A DNA stretch of 64,000 bases from Hydrogenophaga sp. PAMC20947 (GTDB lineage: Bacteria > Pseudomonadota > Gammaproteobacteria > Burkholderiales > Burkholderiaceae_C), in assembly GCF_004795855.1 (NCBI RefSeq), contig NZ_CP039252.1:3162001-3226000 (forward strand), given 5' to 3'. The first letter of the stretch is position 1; each line of letters opens with the position of its first letter. Shown piece by piece: positions 27,741 to 37,963 of this stretch. Position numbers and translations under genes: made by a program. The notes beneath the pieces were generated by a model. The model saw only the letters and a list, made by a program, of their open reading frames with translations. It was not told the DNA's origin and searched no databases.

Positions 27741-30023
27741 TCAGGCTTTGAGGAATTCGGCCTTGGTGCCCAGCCAGCGTGCCGAATGTTTCTCGGCGGC
27801 CTCCGGGTTCTTCACCAACATCTGAGCGGCGGCTTCCCGCGCCCAGGCCAACAAATGCCCGTCGGTCTCCAGATCGGCAAAGCGCAGCATGGCGGCACCC
27901 GACTGGCGCGCGCCCATGAACTCGCCCGGACCACGGATTTCGAGGTCGCGCCGGGCGATCTCGAAACCGTCGTTGGTCTCGGCCATGGCCTTGAGCCGCT
28001 CGCGCGCCGTTTCGCTGAGGCGGCCACCCTCAGGGGGGGAGTAGATCAATACGCAGGCCGATGCCGCAGCGCCCCGCCCGACCCGGCCGCGCAACTGGTG
28101 CAGCTGGCTCAGGCCGAAGCGCTCGGCGTGTTCGATCACCATGAGTGAGGCGTTGGGCACATCCACCCCCACCTCAATCACCGTGGTGGACACCAGCAAG
28201 CCCATGTGGCCGGCCTTGAACATGTCCATGACCACCTTCTTTTCTGGTGAGGTCATGCGCGAATGCAGCAGGCCCACCAGCACGCCCGGCAAGGCTTCGC
28301 TCAGATCGGCGTGTGTCTGGGTGGCATTGGACAAATCCAGCGCTTCGCTTTCTTCGATCAGCGGGCACACCCAGTACACCTGACGGCCTTCGGCCACTTG
28401 CGCGCCAATGCGCTCGATCACGTCATCCCGCCGCTGGTCCGACATCACCTTGGTCAAGATGGGCGTTCGCCCTGGGGGCAGCTCGTCGATGGTGGACACA
28501 TCGAGGTCGGCGTAGTAGCTCATCGCGAGGGTTCGCGGTATCGGGGTGGCGGTCATCATGAGCAAATGGGGCTCGAGATCAGCCCGCCCCTCGAGGGGCA
28601 ACGCTGGCGAACTGGCAGAGCCAGATCCGCGGCCTGAATTGGTCTCCCCCCCATCGGTTGCGCGCTTCGCGTCGCCACTCCGCCCCTCAAGGGGCAACGC
28701 TGGCGAACTGGCAGAGCCAGATCCGCGGCGTTCTGGGCTTTGCTCAGTCAACGCCACTCCAGGCCCCATCTTGCTTCTGAGCGCCAGGCGCTGGGCCACG
28801 CCAAAGCGGTGTTGTTCGTCAATGATGGCCAAGGCAAGGTTTCGAAATTGCACCTGATCCTGGATCACGGCGTGGGTGCCCACCACCAAAGCAGCCTCGC
28901 CGCTGGCGATCAGGGCCAACATCTCGGTGCGTTGCTTCTTTTTCTGGCCGCCGGTGAGCCAGGCCACGCGTTTGCCCAATGGCGAGAGCAGCGGCTCCAG
29001 CCAGCCGATGAGTTTGGAAAAATGCTGTTCGGCGAGAATTTCCGTGGGCGCCATGAGCGCGCATTGCCAGCCGGCATCCATGGCAATGGTGGCCGCCAAG
29101 GCCGCCACCACTGTTTTTCCGGAGCCCACATCGCCTTGCAGCAATCGGTGCATGGGCACTTGGCGTGCGAGATCGCTGGCGATCTCATCGCCTACCCTGC
29201 GCTGGGCGGCCGTTAGGGAAAAGGGCAGGACGGCAAGCAACTGTTCGTGCAACCCGCCCGGCTTGGCCCGCAAGGCAGGGGCGCGTAAAGCGTCGCGCTC
29301 CCGCTTGGCGACCAGCTGCGACAGCTGTTGCGCCAGGAGCTCTTCGGCCTTGAGGCGTTGCCAGGCCGGGTGGCTGCGGTCTTCCAGCGCGTCCAGCGAC
29401 ACCTCGGGCCCCGGGTGGTGCAGGTAAGCCAGCGCATCGCGCAGGGTGAACAGGGGACCGTCCGCGTTGCGCACCACATCTGCCAGGCTGTGCAACAAGG
29501 CGGGCGGCACCGTCTCCGACAGGTCGGCCCGCCGCAAACCGCTGGCCACCGCCTTGCGCAGGTAGGCCTGGGGCAGCTGCGCGCTGGTGGGGTACACCGG
29601 CGTGAGTGCATCGGGCAGCTCGCCCCCGGCCGCGTGAAACGAAGGGTGCATCATCGTGCGCCCCATGAAGCCGCCGCGCACTTCGCCCCGCACCCGCACG
29701 CGCGCCCCCACGGCCAATGCGTTCTGGTGCGATGGGTAAAAGCTGAAAAACCGCAGGGTGCAGGTGTCACTGCCGTCGTCCAGGGTGACCAGCAGCTGGC
29801 GCCGGGGGCGAAAGCTCACCTCGCTGTCCACCACGGTGCCTTCCACCTGCACCGTCTGGCCTTCACGCGCATCACTGAGCTTCACGATGCGGGTTTCGTC
29901 TTCGTAACGCAGCGGCAAATGCAGCGCCAGGTCGATGTCCCGCACCAGGCCCAGCTTGCGCAGGGCTTTCTGAGGCGCAGACAACGCGGGGGCTGCGGAC
30001 TTGCTGTCGATCGGGGCAGGCAT
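27741..30023 (-). CDS. recG: ATP-dependent DNA helicase RecG with in-frame repeat insertion
   Basis: 760 residues from MPAPIDSKS; an upstream ATG at 30110 is possible. RecG reverses stalled forks and migrates Holliday junctions. The wedge/OB domain is followed by helicase motif I (GDVGSGKTVVA), motif II DEQH, motif III TATPIPRT and the C-terminal QLRGRVGRG. Between DEQH and TATPIPRT the protein carries about 50 extra residues. These contain a 16-residue unit beginning RGSGSASSPALP twice, encoded by two 48-bp repeats. All helicase motifs are intact, so the enzyme is probably active. Confidence 0.93.
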   Translation of the reverse strand: MPAPIDSKSAAPALSAPQKALRKLGLVRDIDLALHLPLRYEDETRIVKLSDAREGQTVQVEGTVVDSEVSFRPRRQLLVTLDDGSDTCTLRFFSFYPSHQNALAVGARVRVRGEVRGGFMGRTMMHPSFHAAGGELPDALTPVYPTSAQLPQAYLRKAVASGLRRADLSETVPPALLHSLADVVRNADGPLFTLRDALAYLHHPGPEVSLDALEDRSHPAWQRLKAEELLAQQLSQLVAKRERDALRAPALRAKPGGLHEQLLAVLPFSLTAAQRRVGDEIASDLARQVPMHRLLQGDVGSGKTVVAALAATIAMDAGWQCALMAPTEILAEQHFSKLIGWLEPLLSPLGKRVAWLTGGQKKKQRTEMLALIASGEAALVVGTHAVIQDQVQFRNLALAIIDEQHRFGVAQRLALRSKMGPGVALTEQSPERRGSGSASSPALPLEGRSGDAKRATDGGETNSGRGSGSASSPALPLEGRADLEPHLLMMTATPIPRTLAMSYYADLDVSTIDELPPGRTPILTKVMSDQRRDDVIERIGAQVAEGRQVYWVCPLIEESEALDLSNATQTHADLSEALPGVLVGLLHSRMTSPEKKVVMDMFKAGHMGLLVSTTVIEVGVDVPNASLMVIEHAERFGLSQLHQLRGRVGRGAAASACVLIYSPPEGGRLSETARERLKAMAETNDGFEIARRDLEIRGPGEFMGARQSGAAMLRFADLETDGHLLAWAREAAAQMLVKNPEAAEKHSARWLGTKAEFLKA
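28585..28632. repeat. 48-bp repeat copy A within recG
   Basis: Begins with the palindrome CCCCTCGAGGGG and ends ATCCGCGG. It matches copy B at 47 of 48 positions by eye. CTGGC/GCCAG arms inside could form a hairpin. It is read in frame by recG. Confidence 0.85.
28681..28728. repeat. 48-bp repeat copy B within recG
   Basis: Second copy, starting exactly 96 bases after copy A (32 codons), so both are in the same reading frame of recG. It begins CCCCTCAAGGGG. The spacer carries a C-run and a GCGCGC-type hairpin like other interspersed elements of the window. Confidence 0.85.
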
Positions 30024-30137
30024 GTGCGCATTGTGCCCGGCCTTGTACCCCTGCAATTGCATCGGCCAAACCCAGGGGCGACAGCGCGGGCGCGGCGCCT
30101 GCTCTAGCATCTAGACCTCACCCCGGAAGACCGCACC

Positions 30138-30758
30138 ATGACCGAAGCCGAGCATTTTTACGAACCCGCACAGGGCCACGGCCTGCCCCACGACCCCTTC
30201 AACGCCATCGTGGGCCCCAGGCCCATCGGCTGGGTCTCGACCTGCGGCGCTGAGGGCGTGCTCAACCTGGCGCCCTACAGCTTCTTCAATGCGTTCAACT
30301 ACACGCCGCCGATCGTGGGCTTCTCCAGCATCGGCTACAAAGACTCGGTGCGCAACATCGAAGCCACGGGCGAATTTGTCTGGAACCTGGTCACCCGTCC
30401 GCTGGTCGAGGCCATGAACCAGACCTGCGCCGCGGTGGGGCCCGAGGTCGATGAATTCGCACTGGCGGGCCTCACGCCCGCCGCCTCTCGCCTGGTGAAG
30501 GTGCCTCGGGTGCAGGAGAGCCCTGTGGCCTTCGAATGCCGTCTGACCCAAATGATCCAGCTGACCTCGGCGCTGGGCGAGCCCGTCGAGAGCTGGCTGA
30601 TCTTGGGCGAAGTGGTGGGTGTGCACATTGCCCAGCGGCTGCTGAAAGACGGTATGTACGACACAGCCAACGCAGAGCATGTTTTGCGCGGCGGCGGCCC
30701 GGCCGACTATTTCAGCATCGGACCCGAGCAGCTGTTCAAGCTCTACCGTCCCCGCTGA
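30138..30758 (+). CDS. Flavin reductase-like FMN-binding protein
   Basis: 206 residues with the split-barrel FMN-binding fold of the flavin reductase-like family. [10 protein letters not shown] (residues about 31-40) and the FMN phosphate region [16 protein letters not shown] are the characteristic blocks. These proteins bind FMN and some reduce flavins or act as oxygenase partners; the physiological partner is unknown. It is divergent from recG, with about 115 bases between starts. Confidence 0.85.
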   Translation: MTEAEHFYEPAQGHGLPHDPFNAIVGPRPIGWVSTCGAEGVLNLAPYSFFNAFNYTPPIVGFSSIGYKDSVRNIEATGEFVWNLVTRPLVEAMNQTCAAVGPEVDEFALAGLTPAASRLVKVPRVQESPVAFECRLTQMIQLTSALGEPVESWLILGEVVGVHIAQRLLKDGMYDTANAEHVLRGGGPADYFSIGPEQLFKLYRPR

Positions 30759-30846
30759 GCTGACGCGCAGGCTCCTGGCCTCTGCCACAATCGGCGCCTT
30801 TCCCCAATTTTCACCTTGGAACGGGTCTGTCCGGCCCTCAAGACAC

Positions 30847-31944
30847 ATGCACCCAGCGCCCCCTCGCGACTTCACCGTCGCCGACTTTGACTTCTCCCTG
30901 CCCGACGAGCTGATCGCCCAGCACCCTGCCGCGGAACGCAGCGCGTCCCGCTTGCTGGATGGCACCGGCGATGCCCCTGCCGACCGCATCTTTCGCGAAC
31001 TGCCCGATCAATTGCGCGCCGGCGATCTGCTGGTATTCAACGACACCCAGGTGGTCAAGGCCCGGCTCTTCGGCGAGAAGGCCAGCGGGGGCAAGTTCGA
31101 GATCCTGATCGAGCGGGTGTTGTTGCCTCACGAAGCCAGCGACGGCAGCGAAAACGAGGTGGTGGTGCATTTCCGGGTCAGCAAAAAGCCCCAACCCGGT
31201 GGGCTGTTGCATCTGGTGGGAGGGCTCCACGGCGGTGGATTCGACGCCACCTTCATCGACCGCTGGCCAGACGCACAGGGCCAGCTGTTTCGCCTGCGCC
31301 TGCAAGGGCCGGCCGGCGAAACGCCCTATGAGCTGATGGAGCGCCACGGCCATGTGCCGCTGCCGCCCTACATCACCCACGCAGACGACGCCGATGACGA
31401 ACGCCGCTACCAGACGGTATTTGCCCGCGTACCCGGCGCCGTGGCCGCGCCCACCGCCGCGCTGCACTTTGACGAAGGGGTGCTCTCGGCGCTCGATGCA
31501 CGCGGTGTTCAGCGCGCCAGCGTGACCCTGCACGTGGGAGCCGGCACCTTTGCCCCCATGAAAACCGAGCAGATCAGCGAACACGTGATGCACCACGAGC
31601 GGTACGCGATACCGCCCGAAACCGTGCAGGCCATCGCCGACTGCCGCGCGCGCGGTGGCCGGATCGTCGCGGTTGGCACAACCACTGTGCGCACGCTGGA
31701 GAGCTGGGCGCGCTCGGGCGACACCCAGGGCGACACCAACATTTTCATCACGCCCGGATTTGATTTCCAGGTGGTGGACCTGCTGGTCACCAACTTCCAC
31801 CTGCCCAAGTCGACGTTGATGATGCTGGTCAGCGCCCTGGCCGGCTACGAGCATGTGATGGCCTTGTACGCCCATGCGGTCGCCCAGCGCTACCGATTCT
31901 TCAGCTATGGCGATGCCATGCTGCTCCAGCGATCGCCACCCTGA
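30847..31944 (+). CDS. queA: S-adenosylmethionine:tRNA ribosyltransferase-isomerase
   Basis: 365 residues from [16 protein letters not shown]. Signatures are [24 protein letters not shown] and [13 protein letters not shown]. QueA converts the preQ1 base in tRNA to epoxyqueuosine. It precedes tgt, which inserts preQ1, so the pair forms the usual queuosine unit. An ATG 168 bases upstream lies in the preceding gene and was not used. Confidence 0.96.
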   Translation: MHPAPPRDFTVADFDFSLPDELIAQHPAAERSASRLLDGTGDAPADRIFRELPDQLRAGDLLVFNDTQVVKARLFGEKASGGKFEILIERVLLPHEASDGSENEVVVHFRVSKKPQPGGLLHLVGGLHGGGFDATFIDRWPDAQGQLFRLRLQGPAGETPYELMERHGHVPLPPYITHADDADDERRYQTVFARVPGAVAAPTAALHFDEGVLSALDARGVQRASVTLHVGAGTFAPMKTEQISEHVMHHERYAIPPETVQAIADCRARGGRIVAVGTTTVRTLESWARSGDTQGDTNIFITPGFDFQVVDLLVTNFHLPKSTLMMLVSALAGYEHVMALYAHAVAQRYRFFSYGDAMLLQRSPP

Positions 31945-31957
31945 TTGGCAGATGGCG

Positions 31958-31985
31958 TGTCGCCTGTCGCCTGTCGCCTGTCGCC
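31958..31985. repeat. 7-bp tandem repeat (TGTCGCC)x4
   Basis: Four perfect head-to-tail copies of TGTCGCC just after the queA stop. The number may vary by slippage between strains. Confidence 0.9.
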
Positions 31986-32159
31986 CGGCATTCGCATCCT
32001 TTCTGCACGAATTGTTAAAAATGCGCGACAACCAACGGCAACAGTACCGCTCCGCAGGGATTTGTAACACCTTCATCTGGTCGAAAACTTGGCATTCCGC
32101 CTTGAGCACCGACAATAGGCGGCTGGACTGTTAGCGCTGTGGGGTTTGATTTGATCGAA

Positions 32160-32300
32160 ATGTTGGTTCGCCTGGGCTTGGCTTTGTTTTTGTCGTTGAC
32201 CCTGGCTGTGTTGATGGCCTGGGGCTGGAACAACGCCGAAGGATCCGCCCATGAATCCGAACAGGCGGCGGTCACCACCAGCGTTGCTCCCGTGCAGTAA
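32160..32300 (+). CDS. Possible small single-span membrane protein
   Basis: A 46-codon frame starting MLVRLGLALFLSLTLAVLMA has a single hydrophobic segment (residues 3-22) and a short polar tail rich in A, E, T and V. A GTG seven codons earlier is in frame. It lies in the 400-base gap between queA and tgt, which otherwise lacks a gene. No strong ribosome site is visible, so it remains tentative. Confidence 0.35.
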   Translation: MLVRLGLALFLSLTLAVLMAWGWNNAEGSAHESEQAAVTTSVAPVQ

Positions 32301-33536
<1,236 letters not shown>

Positions 33537-33925
33537 GCACCGTTCGCAGATTCCCCAGGGTGCGGTTGGGGCAAACAACCCCAGCCATCGCAGGCGACCA
33601 GCGCGTCCCTTTGCAGGGAAGCCGGTTCAACGCGCTCCCGGCCAACCCGGACCGGGCAGCGTCGCTCGGCGCCCTTTCCTGGGGTGATCGTCAGCAGTTC
33701 AGGGGCCGCGTATCCTCAGCGGCGGCCTGAGCACCAAAACCGACACAAGGCGCCCGGTCAGCGCGCCTCCGAACCGGCGCAACCCGCGCTACCAGGCCCG
33801 TCATGGGCGCTCGCCAGCCGCGCCTGACGCATCCGCGTGGCAACGGTCTCGGCCCCCTCGAGGACAAGACGATCCCCGTCTGTCATGCCGCCAATCGATA
33901 GGGAAATCCCCAATTATTATTGCTT
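33537..33925. other. Intergenic, no gene
   Basis: About 390 bases between tgt and the TRAP operator region. No supported frame, tRNA or U-run terminator was seen. It ends in an AT-rich stretch that starts the TRAP promoter region. Confidence 0.4.
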
Positions 33926-33960
33926 TGTAAAACGATACAGTCACGTTAGTAAATCGTTAC
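33926..33960. promoter_or_regulatory. Candidate LacI-type operators of TRAP operon
   Basis: Two dyad-like sites lie in an AT-rich stretch 70-100 bases before dctP: TGTAAAACGATACA (33926-33939) and GTAAATCGTTAC (33949-33960). Their centres are about 22 bases apart. The second has perfect GTAA/TTAC arms around ATCG. The LacI-type gene at the end of this operon is the obvious candidate regulator; this is inference. Confidence 0.45.
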
Positions 33961-34029
33961 ACAACGAGAAATCAGGCGTTTAGACCTTGATCCAGACCAT
34001 TCTTCCGCCCCAACCCACAGGAGACAAAC

Positions 34030-35007
34030 ATGACCTCAACCCAATGGCTGCGCCGCACCGCAACCTGCCTCGCCTTGACCCTTCCCGCCGCCGCGATGGC
34101 GCAAACCATCATCAAGGTGTCCGACGTTCAACCGGCTGGCTACCCCAACGTGGTGGCGCTCGAGAACATGGGCAAGAAGCTTGAGGCGGCGACCAACGGG
34201 AAATTCAAGTTCCAGATGTACCCCGGTGGTGTGCTGGGCAGTGAAAAGGAAATGATTGAACAGGCCCAGGTCGGCGCTCTGCAGATCGCCCGCATCTCCT
34301 TGGGCCCCATGGGCCCGGTGGTGCCCGACGTCAACGTGTTCAACCTGCCATTCTTGTTCCGCGATGAGGGCCACATGCGTGCCGTGATCGACGGCCCGAT
34401 CGGCAAGGAAATTCTCGACAAGATCACCGCCAGCTCGGCAAAACTGGTCGGCCTTGGCTGGATGGACAGCGGCTCACGCAGCATGTACACCAAGAACGCC
34501 ATCAAGACGCCCGACGACCTGAAAGGTCAAAAAATCCGCGTCATGGGCAACCCCATGTTTGTGGAAATGATGAACGCTATGGGTGGCAATGGCATCAGCA
34601 TGGGCCACAACGACACCTTCAGCGCCTTGCAGACCGGCGTGGTGGATGGCGCGGAAAACAACCCGCCCACATTCTTCGCCAGCAACCAGTACACCGCCGG
34701 CCCCAAGTTTTATTCGCAAACCACCCACCTGATCATTCCCGAGCTGTTCGTGATGTCCAAGATCACCTGGGACAAGTTTTCGAAAGACGAGCAGGCGCTG
34801 GTGATGAAGTTTTCGCGCGAAGCCCAGATGGAACAGCGTGCGCTGTGGGACAAATCGGTCGGCGACTACACCGCCAAGCTCAAGGCCTACGGCATCCAGT
34901 TTGTCACCCTCGACAAAAAGCCCTTCTATGACGCAACCGCCCCGATGCGCGCGAAGTACGGCTCCCAATACGCTGACCTGATCAAGCGCATCGAAGCCAC
35001 AAAGTAA
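34030..35007 (+). CDS. dctP: TRAP transporter solute-binding protein, DctP family
   Basis: 325 residues. A signal peptide (cleavage after about residue 26, AAAMA/QT) exports it to the periplasm. The DctP fold is indicated by GSEKEMIEQAQVGALQIA. KIRVMGNPMF contains the arginine that usually grips the ligand carboxylate. AGGAG precedes the ATG. With a LacI regulator and a dehydrogenase in the same cluster, the ligand may be a sugar acid such as a uronate; this is not proven. Confidence 0.9.
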   Translation: MTSTQWLRRTATCLALTLPAAAMAQTIIKVSDVQPAGYPNVVALENMGKKLEAATNGKFKFQMYPGGVLGSEKEMIEQAQVGALQIARISLGPMGPVVPDVNVFNLPFLFRDEGHMRAVIDGPIGKEILDKITASSAKLVGLGWMDSGSRSMYTKNAIKTPDDLKGQKIRVMGNPMFVEMMNAMGGNGISMGHNDTFSALQTGVVDGAENNPPTFFASNQYTAGPKFYSQTTHLIIPELFVMSKITWDKFSKDEQALVMKFSREAQMEQRALWDKSVGDYTAKLKAYGIQFVTLDKKPFYDATAPMRAKYGSQYADLIKRIEATK

Positions 35008-35069
35008 GCCACCCCACAACGCCCCAGGCGCCATGCGCCCAGGGCGTTGTTGCTGCTGCACAAATCACC

Positions 35070-35603
35070 ATGATCGAAACCATCCACCGCCTGCTGGACC
35101 GCATCTACCTGGCCTGCATCTGGATATCGGGCATCGCCATCATCTTGATGAGCCTGATCATCCCGTGGGGCATCTACGCGCGCTATGTGCTGGGGACCGG
35201 GTCCAATTGGCCGGAGCCGGTCGCGGTCTTGCTGATGGTGACCTTCACCTTCTTTGGCGCCGCTGCCACCTACCGGGCTTCGGGTCACATCGCCGTGGGT
35301 ATGCTGACCGACTATTTGCCCAAGCCGCTGCAATGGCTGTGCGTCAAGGTGGTCCACGCATTGATGATCGCCATCTGCCTGTTCGTGATGGTGTGGGGCA
35401 CCAAGCTCTCGATGGAAACCATGCGCCAGGCACTGGCGGAATTGCCCTGGCTGCCCGTGGGCTACACCTACCTGCCGCTGCCCATCGGCAGCGGCCTGAT
35501 CCTGCTCTTCGTTCTGGAGCACGCCTTGCTGGGGCCCCAGAATCATCGCGCCGTGGTCACCTTTGACCACGACGACGTGGCTCCCAACGCACAGGCGAAC
35601 TGA
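35070..35603 (+). CDS. dctQ: TRAP transporter small permease
   Basis: 177 residues with four transmembrane helices. The first segments read WISGIAIILMSLIIPWGIYARY and PVAVLLMVTFTFFGAAATYR. DctQ pairs with DctM in the sodium-driven importer. It lies 62 bases after dctP and one base before dctM. Confidence 0.9.
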   Translation: MIETIHRLLDRIYLACIWISGIAIILMSLIIPWGIYARYVLGTGSNWPEPVAVLLMVTFTFFGAAATYRASGHIAVGMLTDYLPKPLQWLCVKVVHALMIAICLFVMVWGTKLSMETMRQALAELPWLPVGYTYLPLPIGSGLILLFVLEHALLGPQNHRAVVTFDHDDVAPNAQAN

Positions 35604-35604
35604 G

Positions 35605-36894
35605 ATGGACATGGATACCTTGATCTTGCTGGGCAGCTTTGCCATCTTCATGCTGATCGGCATGCCCGTGGCCTTTGCGCTCGGCCTCGCAGCCCTGGTG
35701 GGTGCCTGGTGGATCGATCTGCCGCTCGACGGCGTGATGATCCAGATTGCCAGTGGCGTCAACAAATTTTCGCTGCTGGCCATTCCCTGCTTCGTTCTGG
35801 CCGGCGCCATCATGGCCGAAGGCGGTATGGCGCGCCGGCTGGTGGCGTTTGCCGGTGTGCTCGTGGGCTTCGTGCAAGGCGGCCTGTCGCTGGTCAACAT
35901 CCTTGCATCCACCTTCTTTGGCGCGATCTCGGGCTCGTCGGTGGCCGACACGGCGTCCATTGGCTCGGTGCTCATTCCCGAAATGGAGAAAAACGGCTAC
36001 CCCCGTTCCTTCGCCACAGCAGTCACCGTGAGCGGTTCAGTGCAGGCCATTCTGATTCCGCCGAGCCACAACGCGGTCATCTACTCCATGGCGGCAGGGG
36101 GCACTGTGTCGGTGGCCGCCTTGTTCCTCGCTGGCGTGTTGCCTGGCCTGCTGTTGGGCCTGAGCCTGTGCACCTACTGCCTGTACGTGGCACGCAAGCG
36201 CAACTTCCCCAAAGGCCGGGTCATTCCCATGCGCGAAGCTTTGCACATCTGCGCCGATGCCCTGTGGGGCCTGATGACCATGTTCATCATCCTGGGCGGC
36301 ATCCTGTCGGGCGTGTTCACCGCCACGGAGTCGGCGTCGATTGCGGTGCTCTGGGCATTTTTCGTGACCATGTTTATCTACCGCGACTACAAGTGGTCTG
36401 ACCTGCCCAAGCTCGTGCACCGCACCGTCAAGACCGTGTGCATTGTCATGATCCTGATCGGCTTTGCGGCCAGCTTCGGCTACATGATGACGCTGATGCA
36501 GATCCCGCTGAAAATCACGGCGGCCATGACCGCGGTCAGCGACAACCCGTTGGTGATCCTCTTGATGGTCAACGTCATGCTGCTGATGCTCGGCACCCTG
36601 ATGGACATGGCGCCGCTGATCCTGATCCTCACGCCCATTTTGTTGCCTGTCATGAAAACCATTGGCGTCGATCCAGTGCACTTTGGCATGATCATGATGG
36701 TCAACCTGGGCATCGGTCTCATCACACCCCCAGTGGGCGCGGTGCTCTTCGTGGGCAGCGCAGTCGCGAAGCTCAAAATCGAGCAGGTCGTGCGCGCCAT
36801 GTGGCCCTTCTTCTGCATCCTTCTCATCGTCCTGATGCTGGTGACCTTTGTCCCAGGCATCTCGCTGTGGCTCCCACGGGCGATGAACCTCTGA
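35605..36894 (+). CDS. dctM: TRAP transporter large permease
   Basis: 429 residues from MDMDTLILLGSFAIF, with about twelve hydrophobic segments. ISGSSVADTASIGSVLIPEM and NLGIGLITPPVGAVLFVGSA are the two sodium-site hairpin loops of DctM. The start is one base after the dctQ stop; an earlier in-frame ATG lies inside dctQ. Confidence 0.93.
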   Translation: MDMDTLILLGSFAIFMLIGMPVAFALGLAALVGAWWIDLPLDGVMIQIASGVNKFSLLAIPCFVLAGAIMAEGGMARRLVAFAGVLVGFVQGGLSLVNILASTFFGAISGSSVADTASIGSVLIPEMEKNGYPRSFATAVTVSGSVQAILIPPSHNAVIYSMAAGGTVSVAALFLAGVLPGLLLGLSLCTYCLYVARKRNFPKGRVIPMREALHICADALWGLMTMFIILGGILSGVFTATESASIAVLWAFFVTMFIYRDYKWSDLPKLVHRTVKTVCIVMILIGFAASFGYMMTLMQIPLKITAAMTAVSDNPLVILLMVNVMLLMLGTLMDMAPLILILTPILLPVMKTIGVDPVHFGMIMMVNLGIGLITPPVGAVLFVGSAVAKLKIEQVVRAMWPFFCILLIVLMLVTFVPGISLWLPRAMNL

Positions 36895-36899
36895 ATTCC

Positions 36900-37946
36900 A
36901 TGAAAACTTCCGCTCCCACCATCGAAGACGTCGCCCTGCACGCCCGCGTGTCCATCAGCACGGTCTCCAACGTTCTGAACGGCCGGGAGACCCGCATGCG
37001 TCCTGACACCCTCGAGCGGGTGCAGCAAGCCATCACCGCGCTCGGGTTTCACCCCAACCAGTCCGCCCGCAACCTCAAGACTGGACACCTCGCCATGATC
37101 GGCCTGCTGGTGCCGTCCATCGCGAATCCGTTTTTCGGCTCCCTCGCCCGCGAGATCGAGGCTGTGGCCAACGAACGCGGCTACGGCGTGATGCTGTGCA
37201 ACACGCAGCGCGAAGCCGATCGCGAGCTCGCCTACGCCCAGGCCCTCATGGCACAGGGCGTGCGCGGCATGGTGATCGGCTCCGCCCTGCAAGCCCAGGA
37301 ACACCTGGCCCCGCTCATCGAACGCGGCCTGGCCGTGGTCAGCTTTGACCGCACCGCTCAGGAAGCGCCCTGGAACATGGACTACGTGAGCGTCGACAAC
37401 CAGCGCTGCGGAGAACTCGCCGCCGAGCACTTGCTGGCCTTGGGCCACCGCCATATCGTGTACGTCACAGCCCCCCTGCGATCGGTCAGCCGCGGCGCCC
37501 GCCTGGACGGCGTGCGAAAGGCCTGCTCCGCCGCCGGCGCCCAGCTGCACGTGCACATCGGCGACATACCCAACGGCCAAATTGAAATGGAAATGGCCGA
37601 ACTCGGGCGCAGCGCCGCGATCGAGCTGCAAGCCCTCCATTCGGACGCCACTGGCTACATCGCCTTGAACGACCTGATGGCGCTGGGCCTGGTATCGGGT
37701 CTGCGGCAGTGCCACAAACGTGTACCGCAAGACATCTCCGTCATGGGCATCGACGACCTGTTTCTCGACAGCTATATGAGCCCTGCACTGAGCTCGGTCC
37801 GGCAACCCATGCCAGAACTCGCCCGGGCCGCCTTCGAGCGCGTGCTGGCCCGCATGAGCAACCCCACCGAACAAGCCCACTCACTCGTGTTCACACCCGA
37901 ACTCGTCCAGCGCGAATCCACCGCGCGCCTTCCCCCCCTTTCTTAA
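36900..37946 (+). CDS. LacI-family transcriptional regulator
   Basis: 348 residues starting MKTSAPTIEDVALHARV. The N-terminal helix-turn-helix VALHARVSISTVSNVLNG and hinge NQSARNLKTG precede a periplasmic-binding-protein-like effector domain. It starts five bases after dctM, so it is part of the operon and probably regulates it in response to the transported compound. Confidence 0.9.
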   Translation: MKTSAPTIEDVALHARVSISTVSNVLNGRETRMRPDTLERVQQAITALGFHPNQSARNLKTGHLAMIGLLVPSIANPFFGSLAREIEAVANERGYGVMLCNTQREADRELAYAQALMAQGVRGMVIGSALQAQEHLAPLIERGLAVVSFDRTAQEAPWNMDYVSVDNQRCGELAAEHLLALGHRHIVYVTAPLRSVSRGARLDGVRKACSAAGAQLHVHIGDIPNGQIEMEMAELGRSAAIELQALHSDATGYIALNDLMALGLVSGLRQCHKRVPQDISVMGIDDLFLDSYMSPALSSVRQPMPELARAAFERVLARMSNPTEQAHSLVFTPELVQRESTARLPPLS

Positions 37947-37963
37947 TCCGAAGCCACAGCAAC

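Noticed and set aside
36438..36899. Extended start of the LacI regulator
   Set aside because: The extension lies inside dctM in another frame and is histidine-rich. The HTH begins right after the ATG at 36900.
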